Source: Beta vulgaris subsp. vulgaris (lineage: Eukaryota > Streptophyta > Magnoliopsida > Caryophyllales > Amaranthaceae). From it: 64,000 nt of DNA. The translations under genes and the position numbers were made by a program. The notes beneath the pieces were generated by a model, which did not search any database, was not told the origin of the DNA, and worked only from the letters and a program-made list of their open reading frames with translations. The stretch covers positions 38,868,952-38,932,951 of the forward strand of contig NC_079205.1 in NCBI RefSeq assembly GCF_026745355.1, given 5' to 3'. Positions 22,199-32,363 of this stretch are shown one piece after another. Each line of letters begins with the position of its first letter. Position 1 is the first letter of the stretch.

Positions 22199-24411
22199 TA
22201 TGCACATTTAAAAAACTTCTCTCTCAAAAACTCTCTACCTTCTCTCTACAACAAAACAACCTCACCCTTCCTAACCCTAGACCTCGCCGGAGATCCGGCG
22301 CCGCGCAGCTTTCCGACGGGTCTCCGGCGAGTTCACTAGTGTTCCCTCGTGTTTTTCTTCGGTTTTTCCTCTTTTTCAGTTGTTTTCGTCGGGTTCGTCG
22401 GCACCTTCCTCGCCCCTTTATCGGTTCGTCAGGATTTTCTGGGGTTCTCACCCGCCGCACCTTTGTTGCTCCGCGGCGTCGATTTGCGGCTTCGCTTGTT
22501 CCACGGATCACTAAGTTTCTCACATCATCCACCGTTCAAGGTGATTTCCAGTGTCGGTAATTCTACTCTTCCTCTGGGTGTTTGTAGTTGCGAAATTCTG
22601 TTGACCAAATCTTACTAAAGGTTAGAACAAATAAATTTGTTTGGATTTTGGTTAGGAGGAGAGAAGAGTGTACTCTGTTGTGATTGACTTGGGCTGGGAT
22701 TGAATATTGTGATGTTTAGTGTTTATTAAGTTTTTTTGTGGTTTTGGTTTGTCTTTCTAGCTGTAGTTCTTATTGCTTTTAATTCTAGTTTCCATGGTTC
22801 ATCTGGATAGTATATATGGAGGAGGATCCTAGTTTAGCTTTATTCATGTTGCACCACTTAGATTTCTTGGAGGATGAGGCAATTTGAGGATTTGTTTGCA
22901 AATAATAATACTAGACCTAATGAGGCTATTCAGTATGTGGCCTCCTTAAAAGAGATTGGTAATTCTCTTTTTAAAGTGACTGATTTTCGCAAAGCTTATG
23001 AGACATATAGGAATGCTATGAAGTGCCTTTGTGTTAGCATTTCTGCTATGTATGAAGAGTGCTATGTTCATAATATTGATCTTGAAATTCAAGAGTTAGT
23101 TGTTTCTCTGCAATTGAACATTGCAGCATGTGAAATCAAACTTAGTCTGTTTAAGGAAGCTATTGGTTCATGTTCCTTGGTGCTAGGGGTTGACAAGAGC
23201 AATGTGAAAGCTCTTTTTAGGCGCGGTGTGGCTCTAACAAAAATTGGTAGGATGGAAGATGGTTATGCTGACTTTAGGATAGCTAGAGGAGTTGAGCCAA
23301 CAAATAAGGCGATTGCTCATGAGATTGCAAGTCTCGAGGCTGTCCTTTATCCGGTTCCTAGGGGTGATGTTGTTGTAGGTCACCACTCGGTTCCTAGTGG
23401 TATAGGCCTACCCGATGTTACGGGTACCCCATTGCTGGACCCTGGACTCACTACAATGAATGTGGATGTCCAGGAAGAGGTCAAGAGCAAGTTCTCTTTA
23501 GACCATAGTATTGCAGATGACATCATGATTAACTAGGATACGGAGAGGGTAGAAGAGGCTCCTTCGAATAACTTGGAGCCTCGTGGTGCAGAAAACATTC
23601 GAAAGATCCCCTTCGTCAACAAAAAAAACCCATCCTTGCGCCTTCTGATTTCCCACTCAGATTTAGACAAGTTAAAGAAAGGGAAAGAAATCCAATTTTA
23701 TCAACCTCATTCTCTGTCAATTTTGAAGGTTCGCACCTTCACTTCAAAAACTGCAAATTTGAAGGAGGTCCCCTGCAATTCTGAATTGCGGGCCGTACAG
23801 GTCTCTAATTCGGCTCTCATTGAAAATGAGGGCCTTCAGGCTGGTATCTCATATCCGCTATCGAGTCCGCAGGATGACAATCGGACACGCACAATTCTTC
23901 ATGAAATGCAACACCAAGAGGTAAGTATCGGTACCTCAACTAACACAATTTTGAGTGCAGGTATCCAAGGGCAAGATAACCTCTGTTATTTGCATCATTC
24001 ACTCAAAGAAGACAACGCACAAGTAAAGAATACGAGAAAGAAGACAAGAAGCTCATTTGAAAGGCGACGAAGACCAATTGGACAAGGTGCTCTCCAGGCC
24101 AATCCTAGGTCTAGCAGGTCGATTAGGAAAACTATCAACAAAGGTGCACTTCCTCATGTAGGCTCCAAAAGGAAAAGCAATGCTCCTCCATTATCGGACC
24201 TTCCTTATCATGTTCGAAAAAAATATATTAATTTTGTTTGTTCTTGTTTTAATGTTTGTAATTGTCAGTGTCTAAGTCCAGTCGAGGGATCGCATGCAGT
24301 CCTAGCGTATGTTGCTAGCAAAGATGCAGTGGTCTCTTAGATTGCTCGTAGGTTGTATTTTGGTTTTTCTTTAATGCAAGTTATTTTGATGTCAAAAAAA
24401 AAAAAAAAAAA
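22199..24411 (+). mobile_element. Retroposed gene copy with A18 tail and 13-bp target duplication
   Basis: A 2.2-kb insert that ends in 18 A's (24394-24411) and is flanked by AGGAGTTCACGCA at 22186-22198 and 24411-24423. This is the signature of LINE-type target-primed retroposition of a mature RNA. The 5' part (22210-22330) resembles a plant 5' leader (CTCTCTCTACAACAAAACAA, then a GC-rich CGCCGGAGATCCGGCG stretch). A possible retained leader intron (gttagaac...tttggttag) lies at about 22620-22657. It contains the TPR coding sequence below and no reverse transcriptase, so it is a retrocopy of a cellular gene or a non-autonomous retroposon. Confidence 0.85.
22874..24340 (+). pseudogene. TPR protein retrocopy, one in-frame stop
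   Basis: A single frame of 488 codons plus the stop, interrupted by TAG at 23534-23536. Residues about 20-145 form three TPR helix pairs. All five 'carboxylate clamp' positions that bind the EEVD tails of Hsp70/Hsp90 appear present: K26 and N30 (LKEIGN), N82 (LNIAAC), K112 and R116 (VKALFRR), judged by eye against Hop/FKBP-type TPRs. After the stop come about 267 codons, including a basic stretch (RKKTRSSFERRRRPIG) and a Cys cluster (CSCFNVCNCQC) near the end, TAG at 24338-24340. I do not recognise the C-terminal half. An upstream ATG at 22816 opens only 23 codons in another frame. Either the stop is decay after retroposition, or only the 220-residue TPR part is made. It sits inside a poly(A)-tailed insert, so a promoter is doubtful. 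Confidence 0.6.
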
Positions 24412-24423
24412 GGAGTTCACGCA

Positions 24424-25617
24424 ACCTCTTGTATCCTAAATCTGAAAGTAGAAAATAGTTAGAAAGTACTAATAGTCAAGTTACATGGTAAAGGAACAAT
24501 AAGGAATTTGTGTGATATTGACCCAATTTAGCATAAGTCTCTCTCCAAGCGTTTGTACTTTGTAGTGTGTAACCAGGTCCAACAGATCTGGCAAAAAGGT
24601 CGGTCGAGTTGATTTTGGGTCCAATAATATAACTAGTCCATTTTCTTTCTTCATACAATCCTTAAAACACTTCCTCCTCAACATGTGATTCTAAAGTCTT
24701 TATTAGAAGGAAAAAGAGTGATAATTAGGTAATGGGTACTTTAGGCCCATCACCTTTAGCCCCACGAGTGGTGAAAAATAATCCTAGTCATCCATGGTTG
24801 GTGAGCTTGCAAAAAGAAGATGGACGGTTAGAGATAATACTGCCAATTACTTGTTCCACCTTTTTCTGTTTAGGAGGAAAAAGGGTGAGAATTAGGTAAT
24901 GCATACTTTTGATGAAACAAACAAAAAAGGGCGTTTGTTTCTTTCTTAATTTCACTAGTTTCCCGTTGGTCAACTATTGTTGAGGTACATTTTGTTATTA
25001 ATGACATTTTTAAAATTAGTTTAGCCTACAAGGGCATATGTGTAATTAACTTTGAATTTTAAGTATGCAAACTTTTAGTCGAATAGAACTTTTGGTTAAG
25101 AAGAACTGGTCCAAGTTTAAGATAATCTATTAAATAGTAGTCCGATGATCTCACCATTTTTCTATCTGTACATGTTGTATATTCTCTTAGGACTACTCAA
25201 CCTAGGAGCGAAAACATGTCTAACCAAATTGGAACCGATTGGACTGATTGATTAGAATTTGCAAATTCTATGAAGGTTTTGGTTTGATTCGATTTTGGAC
25301 CTGTTATAATGGAATATGTATTTTTTTAAAAAAAAATTGTTTAGATTGAAACATATTTATAAGTTAGATACATCAAAATTAACTAATTTTACAAAAATTA
25401 TCCTAAGGCAATAAACGGTACATCTTTAGCTTTCGAACTTCGTAACGTTCAAACTTTTTTTTTCTAAAAAAACTAAAATTCACATCCATCGGTCCGGACT
25501 AAAAACCCGGAATCATGGTTTACTGACCAAGGATCGCACCAGACCAAATTTTCAGTCTAGTCCGATCGTGGTCTTTACAAAATCCTAATTATACCCAAGC
25601 GAAACTATTTAAACCCC
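24424..25617. other. Intergenic with a 35-bp direct repeat
   Basis: No gene. The phrase GGAAAAAGAGTGATAATTAG, followed by GTAATG, at about 24709-24742 recurs with few changes at about 24873-24909. Minus-strand open stretches at 24476-24684 show nothing recognisable. A long AT-rich tract (25300-25460) follows. Confidence 0.4.
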
Positions 25618-25620
25618 TTA

Positions 25621-25928
25621 GGGAGCGTTTGGTTCACATGATTATGGTATCAGGTATGGGTTTAGAGTGAGCAAAACCCATACCTAGTGTTTGTTTTATT
25701 ATTTGATAAATTTAAAACCCATACCTCAAACCCATAAGGTATGGGGTTTAGAAATCTAGGGGAGGTGAGTTTGGCTCATACCAATACCTCTAGGTATTAA
25801 ATAGAACAAAAAATTTTATTTCCAAATAAAAACCTAACACATGGTATTAAGTATCAAATTCCAAACGTATACCACCTTGATTTCATTCCTCATTCAAACC
25901 CATACCACTATGTAAACCAAACGCTCCC
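25621..25928. mobile_element. Tourist-like (PIF/Harbinger) MITE
   Basis: The 308-bp element begins GGGAGCGTTTGGTTCACATG and ends in the inverse (GTAAACCAAACGCTCCC). TTA on both sides (25618-25620, 25929-25931) is the 3-bp target duplication of this superfamily. The interior is built of 'ATACC' phrases in both orientations, so it can fold extensively. Confidence 0.85.
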
Positions 25929-25931
25929 TTA

Positions 25932-26334
25932 CTCCATTCCCTTGGCTCCCAATTTGAGGTGAGTTGCTAGCCAACTCAATTTAATTAATTCGCGTTTAGT
26001 TACTGACTTTTTAATTTAGATAAAACGAGGGAGAAGACAATTTATATATCCTGTCTCATTATATAAATACTAGTGTTGAAAGTTGAACCCCGGCATATCT
26101 ACAATATTATCACCCAACTAGAATTAACTAAACTGTACCCAACTTCGGCAAGTACGAATAACAATATAATATGATACCATTTTTTACACGTAAATGCTCA
26201 CCGAAAAAACTACATATACATCTATAGTTTACATACTTCTATTATCAATTATCGGTGATAATAAAATCTGACAAGTGACAACTAGCCCGAGTCAATAAAC
26301 CGTGAGTACTGAGTAAAATTTACTTGTTTTCCAA
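25932..26334. other. 3' flank of ligase B
   Basis: Short AT-rich stretch between the Tourist element and the stop of the minus-strand ligase gene. It should hold that gene's 3' UTR and polyadenylation site; no single signal stands out. Confidence 0.35.
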
Positions 26335-28014
26335 TCATAAGCGACTTGCTTTTGAAGGCCCTAAAGCCTTAGCAATGTCTCTGAGTACAAATTTCTGAAT
26401 CTTCCCAGTGGATGTTTTAGGCAACTCTTTCTTAAAAACCACAGTTTTAGGTACCATATAATGTGGCAGTTTTGCCCTACAATACTCAATAACATCTCGT
26501 TCACTAGGTGGGTTTTTCACCCCATCCTTGAAGCTCACAAACGCGCACGGCGTCTCACCCCAATACTCATCGGGCCGAGCCACCACCGCTGCCTCGTTCA
26601 CCCCCGGATAACTATAAATCATTGATTCAACCTCTACACTACTAATATTTTCACCTCCACTTATAATAATATCTTTTGATCTATCTTTGATCTCCAAATA
26701 ACCATCTAGGTGCATCACACCAACATCCCCTGTCCTAAACCAACCATCATCTCCCATGCACTTGGAAGTCCCTTCTGGGTCTTTTAAATACCCTAACATC
26801 AAGAACCCACCTCTTAAAACAATGTCTCCTACTGTATGTCCATCTTTCGGAACAGATTTTCCGGTTTCTGAATCAATCACGTCCACCTCAGAGGCTGATA
26901 GTGTTCGTATCCCTTGACGAGCTTTGAGTTTTGCTCTTTCTGAAGCAGGAAATTTATTCCATTTCGGCTTCCAAGCACAGGATACGATCAATCCCCCGGT
27001 TTCCGTTAAGCCATACCCATGGCTAACGATGAAACCAAGGGATTCCGTTCGAAGGAGAATCGCCGCAGGAGGTGGAGCTCCTGCGGTAAGGATGTGGACA
27101 GGGGAAGAAAGTGGAGTGGGGTTGGGAAGATTAGAAAGCATGTTGAGGACAACCGGGGCACCACACATGTGTGTGACATTGTGGGCCTGGATAGTGTCAA
27201 AGACGGTGGGGCCATCAAATTTCCGGAGACAAATATTGGTGGCCCCTACCGCTGCCATCCCCCATGTGAAGCTCCATCCGTTGGCATGGAACATAGGTAA
27301 GGTCCATAAGTAGACAGGTTGTTTAGGGACGGACCAATCGATGAGGGCGTCCATCGACATAATAAACGCCCCTCGATGGCTATGTACCACTCCTTTTGGT
27401 GATGAAGTGGTACCCGATGTATAGTTTAATACAATCGGGCTCCACTCACTTTCAGGTCGAATCCAATTAAATTTGGAGTCCCCCTTTTTAATCATTTCCT
27501 CGTACGTGGTTAAGTATTGACTACTTAAAACTTGAGATTGAATCCCGTCTGTGTTACTTCTAAAACTTTGATCTGTTTCCTCGATCAAGACCACCTGCGG
27601 ACGAGGGTGGGTGGGCGGGAGGAGATTCAACGCTTCGAGGAGGAGATTCGAGAGCTCATGGTCAACGAACACAAGCTTCGATTCCCCGTGACAGAGAAGG
27701 ATCGAGATAGTCCTCGGGTCGAGGCGGGTGTTGATGTTGTTGAGAATAGCACCACACATGGGAACAGCAAAGTGGAGCTCATATGCAGCAGGACTGTTGG
27801 GTGCAAGAACAGAAACCACCTGCCCTCTTTTGATGCCACAGGAAGATAGAGAGGATGCGATCTGTAGACAGCGATCGTGGGTATCGGCCCATGTATAGGT
27901 GGTATTGCCATATACGATGGAAGTGCAGCCACCGTACACAGTGGCTGCACGTTCCAGGTAACCCAAAGGGGTGAGTGGTGGAGAATTAGCAGCTCTCGGT
28001 TTGAGATGATCCAT
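26335..28014 (-). CDS. Peroxisomal acyl-activating enzyme (acyl-CoA ligase), copy B
   Basis: A 559-residue intronless paralogue of the 17668 gene, transcribed towards it. Motifs: P-loop YTSGTTSSPKG (198-208), SHGYGLTETGG (331-341), GWFRTGDVG (424-432), KDRSKDIIISGGENIS (443-458), PKTSTGKIQK with catalytic Lys 538, and a C-terminal SRL peroxisomal signal. Over the first 120 residues it differs from copy A at 28 positions by hand count (about 77% identity). The copies also differ in loop length at about 145-165 and in copy A's 12-residue tail extension. Expected reaction: acid + ATP + CoA to acyl-CoA, in peroxisomes. The group includes benzoate and cinnamate-CoA ligases; the substrate is not deducible here. 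The start ATG at 28012-28014 aligns with copy A. The frame is intact and catalytic residues are kept, so it is probably functional. Inverted gene duplication is the simplest origin. Confidence 0.94.
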   Translation of the reverse strand: MDHLKPRAANSPPLTPLGYLERAATVYGGCTSIVYGNTTYTWADTHDRCLQIASSLSSCGIKRGQVVSVLAPNSPAAYELHFAVPMCGAILNNINTRLDPRTISILLCHGESKLVFVDHELSNLLLEALNLLPPTHPRPQVVLIEETDQSFRSNTDGIQSQVLSSQYLTTYEEMIKKGDSKFNWIRPESEWSPIVLNYTSGTTSSPKGVVHSHRGAFIMSMDALIDWSVPKQPVYLWTLPMFHANGWSFTWGMAAVGATNICLRKFDGPTVFDTIQAHNVTHMCGAPVVLNMLSNLPNPTPLSSPVHILTAGAPPPAAILLRTESLGFIVSHGYGLTETGGLIVSCAWKPKWNKFPASERAKLKARQGIRTLSASEVDVIDSETGKSVPKDGHTVGDIVLRGGFLMLGYLKDPEGTSKCMGDDGWFRTGDVGVMHLDGYLEIKDRSKDIIISGGENISSVEVESMIYSYPGVNEAAVVARPDEYWGETPCAFVSFKDGVKNPPSERDVIEYCRAKLPHYMVPKTVVFKKELPKTSTGKIQKFVLRDIAKALGPSKASRL

Positions 28015-29183
28015 TAATGGGTGTTAGAGTACAGTCAACTATGTAATTGTTATTGGTGAAATGGAGGACTATTTTTTTGGGAGTACTTGTAGGTTGTAGC
28101 CGAAGATGAGGATAAGACATACAGATATTTGACACCTCATAGCTACCAACGACGAATATTCATAGAAAAAGTAGAGTGGTGGTGAATTGTGCAAATAACA
28201 ACGGGCCGGGCGGGGTCAAATCGTGCTGGCCCGAACTGGCCCGTATGCTGGCCCGACTCATGCCCACCTCCATGTATGGGCTATCTATGAAAACATATTA
28301 AAAGGGACTCCCTTCGGGAAAAAAAAATAAAATATTAAAAGTGATGGAAAAGAAAGTTTATGTGTCATGTGGTAATCTATTCAAATTTATAATGCAAATG
28401 TTTTATTTCTATGTGTATTCTTCACTTAAAAAAATGTGTAAGTGAAATGTATTGAACATGTGACCTTTGAAATGAAAAATAATAGCTTTATGATCAAGTT
28501 TTTTAATAATTATAATTAACTAAAAAGATTTAAACAAATATCTACAACTCTAACATTCTTATTACATAACTTACAAGATAATATTGATGTAATATTCACT
28601 CACCACAAATTCTTTTAAGGTGCGGTTTTCAAACTCAAACTTTTCAATTTTTTTTCCTTATCACGTTGTGACGTGAATTTTTCAATTTTTTAAGAAATAA
28701 TAAGAAAAATAGCAAAAAATTTAAAACTAATAATATATTTCTCATTATAACTGACACAAGATATCCCTGGACAAAAAAAAACAAATTCTGATATCAATAA
28801 TCGAAAATGAAATTTCCACTAGCTGCTAAGTTTTGTCATGTGCCATGTTTATAAATTTGTCATTTTGTATCTCGTGTTATTGCCTCATTGGAACTTCGTT
28901 TACTCAGTTTCTTGATTCTATCGAAATGTCTCGTAGTCTATTCTCGGGAAATACCAAATATTAGCCAATAATGACTTTTTTACCTTTCTTAATTTTAGAG
29001 TACATGTTTGACAAGCAATTTTATCTTTTAAAAAAAAATTTAATAAAAAACTAAACCATTGGATATTAATAGCTACTAAGACCTATCAAACACGAGTACA
29101 CGACTCTTATCTGACTCTTAGTTATTCCTTATATATTAAGAAGAATTTATTAGATAGTGTGTCATGAATGTAATATGTTATGT
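28015..29183. other. Upstream flank of ligase B, otherwise empty
   Basis: Should include the promoter of the minus-strand ligase gene (from 28015 rightwards), though no clear TATA box was identified. A GC-rich patch (CGGGCCGGGCGGGGTC, 28202-28217) and AT-rich DNA follow. No gene. Confidence 0.35.
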
Positions 29184-29191
29184 CATGGATG

Positions 29192-30368
29192 CAGGCCGGC
29201 CAATGGCCTGTGCAAACAGACCATCAGCACAGGGTCTCGAAATTTTGAGGACTCAATTCCAAAATATTGCAGCCCAACTTTTTTTTTTATAAAAAAATTC
29301 TTCCAATTCGTTGTCTTCATTCTTTATTTGCGGCGTGTAAACTGTGAAACAAACCACGTTCTTCTCTAACTTTCCCTAATTTCTCTTTCCAATTTTTAGA
29401 AATTTGTTATCTTTAAAAATCTTCTAAATTCTTAATTTCTCTTAACAACTTCCTAGAGTTCTCTCACTCATTCCTTATCAAACGTTACCTAGAATATGAA
29501 AATATCAATTCTGATTTGCTGCCTTCAATCTTCAATTAACTGCTTATTTTTTCACTTTTATATATTTCTAAGTCATTTCTATTTTTTCATCAATTATCAA
29601 TTAGTTCAAAGACAAAAGAAATTGAAATTCATACCTTCAAATTTTTGTTATTTTTGATTTCTGGAAATTTGGGGAGGAAAAAGAAACCAAATTCATGAAA
29701 TCGTCATTCGTGAAAAACTGAACTAAATATTCGAGAAATTTGCGGTTGAACTGAAGAACTGAAGATTCGTGAAATTTGTGGTCGACCATCGAAGTCGAAC
29801 TTCGAAGAGATTAAAGCAGAGAGATGAAAGTTTGAGACAGGTGAATCCTAAGTTCTAAATATACACTAATTATCATTCACTAGTTATTCGATTGTGTTTA
29901 TCAATTATCAATTTTTTGTGTTTAATTTTTGGTTTGAAATGGTTGGAATTTTCTTACAGTTTCTCATGCGTTTGCTTCCTATGAACTTGAAGAAGACGAT
30001 TAATACTGTACAACTGTAGTAGTCTACTAGATGTGGCTCCCTTAAAAAAAAAAAAAGTCTACTAGATGTGGCACGGTGGCAGCACCCGTATGACCATGTG
30101 AATTGTTACTCACTTACTCACTTAGTGCCTTATAGTTTTATTACTTTATATTTAGTGGCTTTATAGTTTTATTACTTATATTTTCAGTATGTGTTCTTTG
30201 TACTAGAAGTAGTATTATATGTTTTAGTAGGTAAAATTTTGTAGTTTTCAGTTATGTTCTTTGTACTAGAAGTAATATTTTTATTATGAAAATGAAATTT
30301 TTTCTTAATATAAGGGGCCCAATTTTTAAGATTAGAACAGGGCCTCTAAAATGTTTAAGACGGCCCTG
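29192..30368. mobile_element. Non-autonomous hAT element
   Basis: A 1177-bp element with an exact 8-bp duplication CATGGATG at 29184-29191 and 30369-30376, the size expected for hAT. The left end CAGGCCGGCC is the imperfect inverse of the right end (GACGGCCCTG). A GGGCCTCTAAAATG-type phrase near the right end is typical of plant hAT ends. There is no transposase open frame. The interior near 29790-29850 looks like a leader/exon edge, perhaps a deletion derivative. Confidence 0.8.
30038..30056. mobile_element. Minute retroposed tail inside the hAT element
   Basis: TCCCTT followed by 13 A's is flanked by GTCTACTAGATGTGGC at 30022-30037 and 30057-30072. A 16-bp duplication around an A-tailed scrap of 19 bases is what a drastically 5'-truncated non-LTR insertion leaves behind. 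Confidence 0.7.
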
Positions 30369-30483
30369 CATGGATGTAATATGTTACACTGTAACTCATT
30401 GTGTAACATTTTACATGTGTGAACTAATATGAGTATTCTATATAATTATTACTCATTTAACGTCATTATTGGCGTAATTCATA

Positions 30484-31081
30484 CTCCCCCTCCGTCCCAA
30501 AATATAGTTCCCATTTTCATTTTGGGTGTCCCAAAATATAGTTTCCATTTCTATATTTAGTTCCACATTTTTCCGTAATTTGTCTAGAAAAACTGTGTCC
30601 CATCATTTATTTGCTTCTTGAAATTTGTTTTTTCCTTTGTTTATTCAACCAAAATGTTACAATTAATGCTCTTTCACTAATTATTCGCTATTCTCTCTCC
30701 TAAAATCATCTTTTTCCATGCAACATTTATTTAAATAAACAAAAAATCTTTACTATCCCTCTTAGATTATACTCCCTCTGTTTTTTTTATTGTTCTCACT
30801 TAGAATCTTGACACTATTCATGCTTAGAGATAATCTTCTAATTTTTTTTCAATTTATAAGAAAAAATAGTCATGTGGGGTCTTGTTTGATTCGTCTCAAT
30901 TAGTATATTATTAATATTCAATCGTTATAATTTTTACTAATATATAATGAAAGATATTTAAGTTCAAAGATGTGCATTGTTGTGCACAAGAAAGTGAAAA
31001 GATAAAAAAAAACAGAGGGAGTACTTGCATAAATTACCGTCACAAAAGAGAAATGTGAACTATATTTTAGAACGGAAAGAG
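30484..31081. mobile_element. Stowaway-like MITE (outer of a nested pair)
   Basis: Left end CTCCCCCTCCGTCCCAAAAT; the right end reverse-complements to CTCTTTCCGTTCTAAAATAT. TA at 30482-30483 and 31082-31083. The phrase CCCAAAATATAGTT is repeated within the left arm. It is split by another element at 30772. Confidence 0.7.
30772..31021. mobile_element. Stowaway-like MITE nested in the previous one
   Basis: A 250-bp element: left CTCCCTCTGTTTTTTTTATT; right end is its inverse (AAAAACAGAGGGAG). TA at 30770-30771 and 31022-31023. Inserted inside the 30484-31081 element, so it is the younger. Confidence 0.75.
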
Positions 31082-31192
31082 TATTATTTTGGAGTTCTTT
31101 CATATCATTATTTATAAATGTATTTCGTGTCATTTATAAAACACTCTTACGTCATTATTACTGACTTATATGACATTTTCAGCCAAGTTATA

Positions 31193-31443
31193 CTCCTCTA
31201 TCTTTTTAAATTTCCTACTTTCATTGTGCATATTTGTCAATGTACTTCTTCGACCTTATATATCTTTCACTATATATTAGTAAAAATTATAACGATTGAA
31301 CATTAATAAAGTATTCATTGAGACGAATCAGAGAAGATCACACATGATTATATTTTGCTTTTATGTTGAGAAGAATTTAGAATATTCTCTATTTGTGAAT
31401 AGCGTCAAAATTTCATGTGAGAAAGATAAAGATATAGAGAGAG
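31193..31443. mobile_element. Stowaway-like MITE
   Basis: Left CTCCTCTATCTTTTTAAATT, right end inverse (AAAGATATAGAGAGAG), TA at 31191-31192 and 31444-31445. Its right half resembles a fragment at about 40096-40168 (ATAGTGTCAAAATTTCA...AAAAAGATAGAGTAG), a decayed copy of the same family. Confidence 0.7.
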
Positions 31444-32084
31444 TATCATTTTAGAGATCTTTCATGTCATTTTCCATATTATCTGTTAACTCCTCGTGCA
31501 CAATATCATTATTACTCATTTTTGTGTCATTTTTTAATCAATTTTATGTCATTTTTCAGCAAACTTCTATCATTTTCTCTTATTTTAATATTATTTGTCA
31601 ACTCTTTATTTTTACATCGTTACTTATTTATATGTCATTATTACTTATTTTAATATCATTTTCCAACAAACTTGTATCATTTTATCCTATTTTATTATTA
31701 TTTGTCAACTCTTTATATACTTATGTCATTATTATTTCTTTCTACATCATTTTTATTCATTTCTATGTCATTATTCAGCAACTTTGTGTTAATTTCCCCT
31801 ATTTTATTATTATCTATCAACTTCTTATGTATCATATCATTATTACTTATATTTATGTCATTTTCATGACATTTTTCAGCAAATTGTCCTTATATCGTTT
31901 TCCGTTATTTCAACATCATTTAACAACTTTTTACATACCTTATCATTATTACAAATTGATATCATTTATAAGGAAAATGACATAATTATTTGTCAGTTAA
32001 ATGTCTTTTACTCAACAATTTTTTATCATTAATATATGTCTTATCCTTTTTAAAAATATTATTAATTTCAACAAACTTGTATTA

Positions 32085-32176
32085 CTTCCTCCGTTTTTGT
32101 TTTAAATGCAACAAAGGAATATTTTGTATCTCGCAAAAAATACCCCTTTGTTTCATTTAAAACGAAACAGAGGGAC
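32085..32176. mobile_element. 92-bp near-palindromic Stowaway-type element
   Basis: CTTCCTCCGTTTTTGTTTTA at the left and its near inverse (TAAAACGAAACAGAGGGAC) at the right leave almost no interior. TA at 32083-32084 and 32177-32178. It can form one hairpin over nearly its full length. Confidence 0.7.
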
Positions 32177-32363
32177 TATTGCAAATTGATATCATTTATA
32201 AGGGGTAAAAATTAAAAAGTTCTTTCTCCTCCCCCTCTAAGCCTGACCCCAGTCCTTCACCTGCTACTCCACCTTCCACCTTTCTCGACGCACAACAGCA
32301 GCAATAGCACAACCACCACATTACCGCTTAAGAAGCACTAGCAGCAACAGTGCCACACAACCA

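Larger units (their letters stand above)
30377..32202. repeat. Degenerate TCATTATTACTCATTT field with nested MITEs
   Basis: Same repeat family as 13641-14580, built on TGTCATTATTACTCATTT and CTTATGTCATTTTTCAGCAA variants. It is interrupted by at least four Stowaway-type insertions listed separately. The direct repeat CAAATTGATATCATTTATAA at about 31953 and about 32183 flanks the last of them. Open frames of up to 173 codons here come from this low-complexity T-rich sequence and are not genes. Confidence 0.65.

Noticed and set aside
22224..22532. Arg-rich minus-strand open frame and overlapping + frames in the retrocopy leader
   Set aside because: It lies in the GC-rich 5' leader of the retroposed transcript, opposite to its sense; Arg/Arg-Lys runs reflect CCGGCG/TTTTCC composition.
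31464..31985. 173-codon T-rich open frame, apparently membrane-like
   Set aside because: Translation of the TCATTATTACTCATTT repeat matrix yields Phe/Ile/Tyr/Leu runs that imitate membrane segments; no start context and no homology.
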